Shown one piece after another: positions 29,301 to 41,300 of a stretch of DNA of 64,000 nucleotides. Below the pieces are notes generated by a model. That model did no database searches. It was not told where the DNA came from and saw nothing but the letters and a program-made list of their open reading frames with translations. The stretch comes from Ciona savignyi (lineage: Eukaryota; Chordata; Ascidiacea; Phlebobranchia; Cionidae): contig CH003327.1 in NCBI GenBank assembly GCA_000149265.1, positions 299,202 to 363,201 of the forward strand, written 5' to 3'. Numbering within the stretch: the stretch's first letter is position 1; every line of letters begins with the position of its first letter. Position numbers and translations under genes: made by a program.

Positions 29301-32300
29301 TGTCAATATTTGGCAATAATATAACGTTATATGACGATTAAAAACGCCCAAACCAATATAGTCGTTTATCATGTTGAATTGTTCTGAAAATTAGTGAGCA
29401 ATTTTATTAGCAGGGTGTGTGTCTGTTAGTTATGTGCAGCGACTTTTTCTTCATGATTATTTGCACCCACAGACGAGAAGAAGTTAAATTGATGCAAGTA
29501 AATGAGATGAAAAAGAACAGATGTACCTTTTTGTCAAGGTTAAAAAGTAAATTAAAGTTTTATGTAGGAACAGTAACAACCAATAGAACTTAAGGCAAGG
29601 GAATAAGGCCATTGAAGCATCCCAAGAGATTTAACTTAAATGTTAGCATATCGAAACAGTGCTACAGAACTTCATTAATATATATTTGTTTATGCATAGT
29701 GGTATACTGGGAAACAACGTTCGTTTCGGACTGACGTGGGGATGTGAATGTTTAGTTCAAATAAAGCGTCTTTCCCACGTTGGTGTATGTTGAGACGTTG
29801 ATCTTACAGTTATGTCGTGTTAAGCTATCTACATTGCCGCCCTGAGCACACTCAGCTATAAAAACAGATGTCGCGCAGACGATAGCTGGTTTAAACTTCA
29901 TGTTTTTATAATTTCTGCTGAAAGATTGTGGTTTCAAACTGCAGACATTAAACTGTATATTATTTTGGGTGACCGGAATTCGCGTTTAAACTATGGACAA
30001 AGGTACCATATTGTTCAAATTTGTTCAAGTAATTCTTGTATTTTCAATGTGATAGATGTTATGTGCTTAGTAATACGTACTCGCTTTATATTGACGCTAA
30101 AGGATTACCTGTATAGATATAGCAGTCGACGTCAATGGTACATGTTTAGACTGACATTTTCAACAATACACATGTGAGATTATAGATTAATTTAACATTG
30201 CCTAGTGAGCAATGAGAGCTACTACTGATATTAGTAAGGCAGGCGGTTATACGACTAGAAATGTTTGTTTGAAACATTCCATTACAAGTAAACTAGTTTT
30301 AATCTTATCGTTTTTATATAGTAAAGAATGATAAATAATCATTTTAACACCGAATTATGTAATCTGTAGTCTGTACCGCTCGCTGTTTCAAACATCATGG
30401 CCTATTCGACTTCCTTGCCAAAGGTCAACTGGACGGGCAATAAACGAGCTAATTATAACATCGTATAATTCTGGTGCGTATCATGATGCAGTTTTAGGAT
30501 GCTATCTTATAGACAAGTTATTACTGTCGTAAATTGTACTTAAGTACCAATGTTTATCAGTGTTGTGGGCGCACCATTATATTGTGAATATCGAATTAAA
30601 GTGTATAATTTGGTATCAGTATAATCGTCAGAATCGGGTAAATAATACTTATCTTTAGGATGGCACAACAGAGGGCGTTATAACAGATAGGCAATTGTCA
30701 GATAAATTAGTATTGACAGTGACAATTATCATTGTAATATGGTGTTTTATTTTACATTTGAATTAACAGGATATGATGATGTATTAATTAGTTATATTTG
30801 ATTTAACATAATCTGGACAAAGAACTTTAAGAGTTTTTACAAGGACAAGACTGTGCAGAATACTGGCAGGGTGGGGATAGAACCATGCCATTTTTATGGC
30901 TACATTGCATATTGCCGTTAGAGTGTTTGGATTGTCGTTTTACTATTTAAAATATGCAGCTTCTCTTCTTTTATATTTACCCTCATTTTTTAACGAATTT
31001 AACAGGTTAAAAAGTTAAATTAGGTCTGAATAATTTATTCGGTGAAATTATTATGAATTTCTTCAAGAAATCAAAATATACATTGTCGGGTGGTAAATCC
31101 GGTGGCAAAGCTTCGAAGCAGCAACAAAAAAACGAACAATTCCAGAAACTCAGTGGCGACTCAGAAAACCAGAACAAAACTCGTAAGTCGAACATGTTCA
31201 CGACAAGTATTGAATAATTTATATCGCGGTTGTTTAGGTGGTGTGATATTTGACTGAAAATGGATAAACTTATAGTAATGCTGTAAAGTGATTCGGATTA
31301 CTGGGATAACTGGACTTGTCCTATCGTTTGCACTTTGATGTCAATAGCCTGCGTATACTTCGTTATGCATTTCCTTTAATTTTAAATCGTATGTAGACGG
31401 ACGTGACTATGTAAACCTTATCAGCTGGCTCATCTATTAACTGTAATATGACAAATAGACAAAAACCTACAATTGGCGGGATTAAGCACTGTGGCTACAC
31501 ACATCAACGATATACCGACTTTATTTTTTAGTTTCATATTGTCTTGTCCGGTAGTATAGACAGGCCGTCATACTGGACATAGATACTAGGATGGATACAT
31601 GACATGACCACTTACTTTATGCGCGGTTATTTTCTTGTGGGAAGCACAGAAAGGACGATGTCTCGATTTTACAGTGGTGTTTTAGAATTGTTAAAGCAGA
31701 TGATCATTGGCGTAAAAACCCATGACGGTCACGGCGCTAAATTCTTTAATTATTCCCTTATAGTCCCGTATATAAGACGTGGTATTCAATTATAGCGTGA
31801 CGCTTTATTTTTCGACTACCCACAGTGTGGATTAAAATAGCAACGGTCTCCTATACCAATATATCCATCCCTTTTGTGCTAGAGTTAATATACCGATAAT
31901 TTATTATTGGACAGTCATTACTTCATAATGTAAAAACCCCTTATTTAATAATTAGCATAACGAATTTTAAAGTGGCGCTCTATTTTTCAACCCTTGCGTT
32001 ATAGTGGCGTTCTATTAGAGGTAATGGTAAAAAAAGATGGCGTTTAAATATGGGTTTTACCTTATATCAATTCTATATAAAAACAGTCTCAGGCGCAAGG
32101 ATATTATGGGTTCAAACCTTGGCCTGATTAAGAAAGTAAATCCATTTGTTTTAAGTAATTCGTTTAACTTGTAATGTCAGGCATTGGCAAATAACAGTGT
32201 CTAATATCGCTGCAATAACTTTCACTGCGTATGTCCACAGAGAAAGCGAAAGTTGAAAGCTGTTTTGTCGTCATCAATTCCACTCCGTTTGTATGGAACT

Positions 32301-35300
32301 TGGAACCGACCGGGAACCAGGAATTCCCAAAGCTGATTCCAGCTCACGAGAAACGGCTCGTCCAATTCGACGGAACGAAATCGGAGGCGTCGGCGAAGTA
32401 CGGGATTAAGATGGACAACGACAGCGATGAAACGCACCACGTCGCATTGACAGCCAAAAGAACAGACAAGAAATGGTTTCTAAAAATTGATTGGGGCAAC
32501 CTAGCCTCGGTGGATGGGATCAGCTTAAAACCGGACCAAACCGGTTCCGATGATGGCATCCACTTCGAAAATGAGAAAGCAACGAGTTTGATAGTGGAAG
32601 TAACATACAACAAATAAAAATTCACGTTTCACAACCGGTTTTACCGAAATGTAAATTCTATAAGTTTTAAGCACACGGCATTGCTTTCTGCTTACTTTTA
32701 CACTAAACATTTCGCTTTCATGTTAACATTGGCTGTTTTGCCTCCAGCTTGGCGTGTTAAATCATGGTGAACAGGCAAACATAAAGAACACGTTGACACT
32801 TATCTAATATGTGTATATACATTAATATTAACATGTATGCGGATTTCGCGATGTATTTGAGCAGCAGGGTGTCAGTTACCACACGCTTACCGCTGGTATG
32901 TAGCTTGTACATAGTTGCGCATTTCGTGCGTTTAATAAACCATATAAGGTTTTCAATGTCCCTAATAGTTTTTGTTACAATATCACCGAAAGCTTTCGAG
33001 TATAAAATACTTGTCGAAAGAATTATGAGTAGAATAACAAAGATTTCATGATAGCGAAATATACCTTAAGCAGAAAAATAGATTTCGGTTACGCTGACCA
33101 CTTATCCCGTGGATTATTTTTATATTTTTGGCTTTTGATGACTAACTAAAACATCTCAACTCACCAACAACACCGATCCTCTGGGGCAGGTGCAGCCTTC
33201 GTAGGCTACATCTTCGTCACAATGGCCGTTGTTGCGTAATACGTCAATCCGGTCCATATTCTCGCACGAGATCTGACTACAGGGCGTCATCTTGCGGCTG
33301 AACACCATGTTGTTGGGGCAACGCGTGATGGCGTCACAGAAATCAGAAGAGCAGTTCCATAAACCAGCGCCACAAACGCTGCAGAGATGAAAGTCGTGTT
33401 TTACACGGAAGATCGGAATAAAATTTCGGTGTTGCTGTATTTGGTTAAATGTAGATGGTGGTTGGCCAAAAAAGTCTCAACACTTTTAGATTTGTTTTTA
33501 AATGAAAAAAAGATAGATTCATTATCAGAACGGGTACAAATGGACCTGGTGTAAAATCAGAAAATAAGAAAGATAATAAATAGAGAAAATGAATAGTGTA
33601 AAATCAAATCGTCCTGGATTCAAATCCAGAACTGGTAGCAAAAGCGTCACGTAGAAAGTGATCCACTAAGCCACGATGAAATCGACCTATCTTGATTAAA
33701 ACAACATAAGTAAATTCCATTGTCACCTAGCTGATCATATTGTGACGTATGAATGCATATTGTCAAAAACTAACCAACGAGAGCACCCCATCTTCATTTC
33801 AAATCCAACATCGTAAAACTTGCCCCCCTTTGTGCAGGGGCATTCTGCTACGGTGACGCAAACGCTGTTCTCGTACTCGGTGATTCCCCTCGTAACAAGA
33901 CCTGAAACTCAGTGGTTTACAACTTTGTTTTTTTACCTTTGGGTGAGTTTGAAACTGAAATGGTCTCGTTAATAGGACCTTTTGTATAAATGGAAGTTGG
34001 TACATTAACCGTTTGCCTTAACCGTTATCGGCAACAGATTTTTTTCTGAGCCAAATTTCGAATCCATGGTGGGCTCGTCACTAGGACCGTTTTTTTTTGT
34101 ATAAGAGTTGGTATATGTATCGGTCGCGTTAACCCTTTGGCCACACGACCGTACTGCAACACATTTGTTGGGAAGCAAGATTTACTCAGCGACATGAGGC
34201 ACGACACTTAGTGATCGCAGTCGAGTTCTCGGAGGCAGTATATCCTCGTTGGTTAGTGTTAGAGTGATAAAATCGCAGCGAGCACGTGGTTATAGCGCCC
34301 CTTGCATTGCCCCACGCCTGTAAATAATCTCCCATTTTAAATTGATTTTCCTTTTACGACATTGTGATTTTCCATATCCGCCCTCGAATTACCTCTAAGC
34401 ACGGAGCCTGGAAGTGTCTCATCAAACGTATCACTAGGCATCAAGAGTCGTCTGGTATCACTGCACCTGCATCCCGGCATGCACGGCAGGTTAGATGCTG
34501 CTGATTTCGAGTCGTAGCGAGGTGACGGCGAGCTGACGTCATTGCACGACGTCACGCCGGGTGAAATACATTCGTCAAAGTGTAAGTGGGAAGGACAGAT
34601 TTCGTCTGTGGAAATTTGAGGGTTTAAGTTAACAAATCAATAATGAGCACCAAATCACGATCCTTTTAAGTTTCCGTTTGACAAGCGTTAATTATGAGGA
34701 CAAGAATAGTATAATTCGTTTGCTGAAAGTAATTTTCACTTTCTCGTCATCTTAGCCAATTCGCGTGTGACACAATTGCTTGCGCCCATTGCTACACATT
34801 ATATTTAGATATTCTTGTAATATTTAAGTTTGTTAATATAAACTATGTGTTTAAAAAATATTTTGTGCAGTTTAAACGGTTGATTAATTTCCGTTAAAAG
34901 GAAACCTTGGACAAGGTACTGGTGAAGGGGTCAAAACAATGCAGCAAAATAAGGACGCAGAAAGGTTCCATTAAAATTCAATCATGCTTTACTCACCGCA
35001 TTCCCCGTTTATTAGGGGGGCACGTCGCCACGATGACGTCATTTTGACGTCGCCGGTCTGGTGACACGTCAGCGCGTAAGCCGCCAGAGAGCGACAGGCT
35101 GCCTTCGGTGAAGGGTCAGTCGCGGAACAAACGTCATAAAGGCACAACTGTTGGTAGTGTGAGCTTTCCACCGATGGATGGCAGGCCTGAGGTTCATTAA
35201 ATCGTTTTGTTAATCGTGTTGCTGAATGGTTAACGCTACCGATACAGATACTCCTATACGAAAAAAGGTTCTTTTGACAAGTCCATCATGGGTTCGAAAC

Positions 35301-38300
35301 TGGGCGCGGTTAAAAAATAATAAAGAAAGTGACGTAAAGATGTTAAATAAATCAACATCAATTGTGTGAAGATTTGGAGAATTACTTCAATGAAGCCTTA
35401 AGGTAAAAATGTCACTAGCAATACGTACAAAGATTTATGAAACTCGCCCGGTTTGAACATAAAAAAGAATTATATTATATCTGGGCGATAATCCCCCTGA
35501 GTTAGTACAAGTGGTATAATACCTTTTTTCTACGAACAAAATTGATCTCTAGAAAGTCAGTTTAGTCCTTGGGCAATGATCGCTCGTACCGAGTGGATTA
35601 TTTGGATGTGCAAAACCAGAAAGAATATCTGAACATTTAACACATTGCAATAGCTGCCGAAACCCTATGGTTGGTGCGAGCTAGACTTAAGATTGCTCGT
35701 GTAATAACGCACCTTGCGTTGTTATACCTACGGGAATAAAACATGAATATCGCATTCCAAATATTAGGAATAGTATTGTAGCAGCAGGTTAGTATTATAA
35801 GTATCATGTTGAAATGGTACCTGGAATGAACCGGAACTAAGCACAGAGCACAGTCTGTTCGCGTATTCTCTTCTTTGTGTGTGCGTTTCGCATGGGTCTG
35901 TAGTTAGTGACGTCACGTTCTTTATGGCGTCATCGAGGTGGCATGATTTTCCCATTCCTGTAAAATAGCCGACCGTTTTCCTATGAACGTTTTTCGGAAG
36001 TATGTATATTTACTTACTATAATACTGATGATATTTACTAGAGAATACTCATTAAGTGCATACTTAGGTATATAATCCACGTTACGTTTCTCAAAAGACT
36101 TGCAGTGCAAGAGGGGTGCGTTTCACATTAAATTCCCCTATTCATAAAAGTTTTATGATGATCGAACAAATTGCTGGTCCCAGTTATCCCAAAATTCATA
36201 CAAAGGTCCCAAAATTTACACAAACTTGGAAAAGGTGTTTTTTAACAAATTGCAAGGTCACTATTTGATTTTTCCCGGACTTGATTAGGGTCCAGTGTTA
36301 CTGGATTGTTCTTTAAGTTAGATTTTTTGTTATTTACATATAATTTAGTAGCTCAAACCGTTCGGCCACACAATCGTACAATAATGTGCGATTTGCACAA
36401 TAATGTGAATTTTTACTCGTTTCGGATAACGTTTGAAGGACAACATTGAAATTTACCGCCATTTTGGAAACTCCGAACAAAGATTTCCGAGACAGACTCT
36501 GTATCGCCATCTCGTGTTAAGAAATCGTCAGCGTGGTTCCAGTTGTAAGTTCCACACAATCCGAATACCTAGGAGATTACAGGTTATTTGTAAGTTAGTT
36601 ATTAAAAGTGCACATATATTTACAAAGCATTTCTTTACCGTATTCGTTTCACCGTATTCGTTATGTACTAATTCCGTAAGGATTACAATTTGTTTTTCCT
36701 GCGTTTACTTAGTAATTTTAGCTTTTTTTGGTTTACGAATGGCCGGTGTGTGTTCGTATTCTATTGTATAGCCTCCAAGTAAATAATGCAGTGTAAAGAC
36801 ATAAGCATCCTCTACATTATATTACCACATATTACCAAGTCCCTCAGAGAGCGTGTGACATACGATAGGAACTTTTTGATTTTATTTCATTGAAAGTTTT
36901 CAGCAATGTCCATTAAAAGTCTTGCATAGGTTATGAAAAGCTGTTTTTTTGAATCCACTCTTTCCGGGTGGGCGTCGGACGAGCAACCAATAGTACAAGT
37001 AGACAAAACAACAAGTCGTGTGGGTCGAAAACCGTAGTGCTCTATCTCGGAACACCACCATCGCCTCTTGACGCGCTGACTTGGTTCTTACCTTGTGTGC
37101 GAACACAGGATCCAATGAAACCTGGATGAAGTCCTGACTCGGGATCCACGTAACGGTTGCTCCGAAGCCGCGAAGAATGAGTGAATGAGTGGTCGAATGA
37201 CGGATCGAGAAGCTGTGGCTCCTGTCGTGTTTGAATAATATATTTTAGTCGCGATGACATGGAGTGAATTTAATTTATAGGACATAAATGAACCAATCGT
37301 CCGCACTGTATAGTTCAGTGGTTCTTAACCTGTGGGCAATTACCCACAAAGGGGTAATTTGGCATTTTAAAAGGGGTAAGATAATTTTTTTAAATAAAAA
37401 AGAAGTAACTTCGATGGCAATCGTTGTCATGCGCTTTTAAGTCCTTTGAATGTACATTAAAAAATGACTTTGTTTTTCTGTGGTTGATTTTGGATTGCAA
37501 GCTATATTAAATGGTATTTTTTTCTAAAAAATGGGTAATTTATATCCATCAAAACATTTTAGAGGTAACAACAGAAAAAAAACGTTAAGAACTAGACTAA
37601 TAACTCAAGTCATTCAACTGTGGGCAAGTCATACAATAAACGAGTATGAAGTCTGACTTCCCACCGCCGTGAATATAATTAAAAGGGTATCTCTAATTTC
37701 TACGGGATCGCTTGGTTTATGTGCTTGAAGTGCATGAAACCTTAACACTAACCCTTACCCAAGATAATCATATCCCTCCAAGCATCCAAGTGCTCCAAGT
37801 GATCCTTACAACTCAACCGATACTATAGCAATTAGAAGTACCGTAATTCAACCAACCATCCCTACACTGCATTTTCACCTGTGCGGAAGTCTGACATGAC
37901 TTCCATTGACCGTCGCTTCCATATTGCGTAGCAAGGTGGCTTGTTCATCACCCAGTGTGACTCTGATGGAAAACACGCTTCGAGCAATTCCCATCTCGGC
38001 TTCGATTCGAATTCGCGTGTGAGACGTTTGAAGTGATTCCACAAGCACGTGATACACACACTCGCTTATAGGAATTGTGTACCTGTGCACCATAAAATCA
38101 ATGTTCATTTCACAATATAAAATAACTAAAGGTTTTAAAAAACAGTTTTGTTCATATCTATTTTATGTTGTAAATTTGTTTACAAATTAAATGTTTGATT
38201 AAAATGGAAATTCATATTAATAAAATGTGTTCTAAATAATAAAAATGAAAAATGACGGAAAGCCACCTTGATTGGTCGAATGTGGTCACGTGTCTAGCGC

Positions 38301-41300
38301 TGATCACGTGGCATGTAGCGCTACAGTGATTGGTGGAACAGTTCCATCTCCCGCCCGTGCCGCACACACACGTGTTGCATCGCTCCTTCATTACCGCACC
38401 ATGCTCATACACCGCGCCTCTGTGACGACACAGACAAGCTTGTGACGCAATACACGACGCATTTGTGACGTCAGAACCACCGAGATTCGCAAGCACCTTC
38501 CCCTTAGGACACTGGAAATAAATTTTTTTTTAAATCTGGTGGTAAAATCTTACTTAACATCGTACCTGGCAACCAGGAAGGCAATTGTCATAACAATACG
38601 ATGCCGTCATTTTATCCGGGTCTTCGCAAGTCCTCGGGCACTTGGAGGCGCAAGAGTTGAATTCCATCCCTGTCATACACAAGCCCATTAGTATAAAATA
38701 TCAGTATGAAGACAAACTAGTATATATTGTTGTAAATATATATTGGAAACACTACAACTCAAAGGTAAATAAGCCAAATTCACACTAATGGTGAACGAGG
38801 AGTTCGTTGTTTGCTTTAAATCTAAGTAGCTAAGCGGGTCGTAATCTTTAGAATCAATAAAAAAAATCACGACTAAGCGTGCCCACACATATAGGTTACA
38901 TTGTCCATTTATATCGTCCAAAAAGAAAGTATCAGTAATTCGTGTATTAGTAAGCATTAATTTAAAAATACTCTTAGAGAATAATATTATTAAACACATT
39001 CTCACCTTTGGGGCATTCCCATGAGCACCCCATTCTCTCCATCCATCCACGAGGAGTCACTCCGATTGAAACACACTGGAGGTGGTATGACGTCATCACC
39101 TCGCAAAGGTTTGATGACGTTGCGTTTACGTCCCGACAGACGGATGATGTGCAACCCTGAATTAACGAGACGAAGTTAAAACTTTAGGTTGCTTTATTTA
39201 GTTTCACTGAATCGAAGCAACAATCTTTTTCGTGCCTTGTTCAAAGACAAAATTGTCAGTGAAAATAAACTCACCATATATCTATCTGCTCATAAAATTT
39301 ATCTTTATCCCTATTTTTTTCCGGTGTTAAATAGACCTAGCATAGCGGTTGTTATGTAGATAAGGTTGATTATTTCACTTTGTTTGTGGACATACTGATT
39401 CGGGAGAAACGCTTTATTGGAATTTGCATCGTGAAAGGCAATTACGCATGAAGTTGTTATTCTTGCACAAAAAGTGGTCGTTTGTTTTAAAGTATTTTTC
39501 GATCTAGGTTATTTAAACAGATTTGTATTGTTATTTACACTGCATTGTATATACCGAACGTTCCAGTTACAACCGGATCCATCATACATTTTAGCGAGGT
39601 TCTTGTTCTGTTATATCGTCGGCCATTTTGTAGCACGCAGCAAAATTATACAACAGAAATGACCATAATCACAAAATGACTTACGTCATAGAAGGTCTTC
39701 GGGTCTAAAATTGCCCTGCATTGTTCGAACGCTGGTTCTGTCATTAAGACGCCACACAGAGCATGCGCTCGTTCCAAATTAACACCGTCACAATCATTCA
39801 GAAGTGTACTTATAACATTGCAAGCAGTAGTAGGGGCAGTCCCGGTATCGATACTGCCAGGTATGATAATATCTGTGGGGAGAAGTAAATTGTTAAGAAA
39901 AAAGGAAAAATTGTAAGTTAGTATAATCGATTAAAAGCAGGGCCGATTCGTAAATACAGGTTGTACGAAGGTGAATTTGCTGGTAATAGGTTCAAACCCA
40001 GGCTCGGCAACGAAGATTTGGACAGAACCAGTGCACAACCTTACAGCAATAAGCATTTATCAACAGCTCAATCGCTTACATTGAAAAACTTCGATAAACA
40101 AGAACTTCATTTAGTAAATTCATCAAAATTGGGCTGGCTACTATATACTTCTCACAAATCCTGTGTCCATGTATGCAATGCCAGGTCCGGAACAAATTTA
40201 GTCCAAAAAGGAATTTCTGTACCCACACAAATTACTCAATGATGTAGCATACCTTCAACGTTCCAATCTTCATTTTGGTGGACTCCGCAGAGACCTCTAG
40301 TGTCCATTACTTCTTGGCCGATTGTTACGACAACAATGTATTGTTTGTTCCACGTAACAGAAACTCCGATAGAGGTTTGAATCGAAACAAAATGGTCCCA
40401 AAACTTGATAACGACGCCTGATAGAAGAAAAAAGTAATATTGTCAGGTAAGTGCTGGCTCGTTGCTATGTTTGGGAGGTCATTTGGTAAATTTCTAAGCA
40501 AATAAACCAGGGATGTTGGTTAACAGAACGTTTACCCATCCCTGATAAAAGCTTTCCCAAACATAGTTCATTATCTAGTATACGGTAGTTTTGCTCTCAT
40601 AATTACTTATCTTAAAGCCATGGAATGTTTCTCGATCTTTATTGGTATACAAAAGGCTTGGAACAAAAGTCACCGTGAATTTTGGTCATTTGTATAATTA
40701 TTTTAAAGACCCGTTGATCAATCTAACGTATTTCACAAAACAAATCTGTACTGTTGTATTTTACGATTTTCTTATAATTTCTGCGTAAATTTCCTTTACT
40801 GGAATACTCACCTTGTCGTACAAATGGTGTCTCTCCTTCCAACAGCATGTCGTTGAAGAACACCTCATTACCAACACAAGTTAATGTGACGTCGTTATCC
40901 AACACAAGTCGTAACCTTCTTCCACAGCTGTTAACATCATCGCACATTTTATCTTGCACATCAATCCACCTGTAAGGAACGGCCGTGTGGCCAAATCGTT
41001 ACCAGGGCTGACACGTACACACCATGTCATTTTAAAACGGTCCTGGTAACGAGCCCAGCACCGCTTAAAAATTTAGCAGAGTAAAATTATCAACCTAAAC
41101 GATCATGTTAAAGGCACCGGTGGCGTAAAGGGTTGTCAGTAATATCGTCGAGCTTACACGATTGCCAACTAGTTTTGTCCCAAACCTGATTAGTTTATGT
41201 AATTTTTTTTATTCCTTACCATGTGCTATCCAAGCTGGTCACCAGTCGTTGTGCGCATTCCTTCCCCACGTGATCTAATTCACCACCAAACGTGACGTAG

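Larger units (their letters stand above)
28457..33164 (-). other. Largest SSPO intron (intron 19)
   Basis: This 4.7-kb intron separates two parts of a TIL/VWC-like unit. Apart from the plus-strand nested gene at 31053-32617 I see no coding signal on either strand, only short AT-rich open frames. At least one family A SINE-like fragment is present near 28590-28700. Intron 27 to 28 and the other introns are much shorter. Confidence 0.6.

Noticed and set aside
36433..36771. 112-codon plus-strand open frame
   Set aside because: It is the complement of SSPO exon 14 plus intron; the minus-strand reading gives the VWD2 GLCG exon.
39961..40242. 93-codon plus-strand open frame
   Set aside because: It lies antisense in the SSPO intron between exons 8 and 7 and begins in SINE-like sequence (ataggttcaaacccaggctc). 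It has no protein features.
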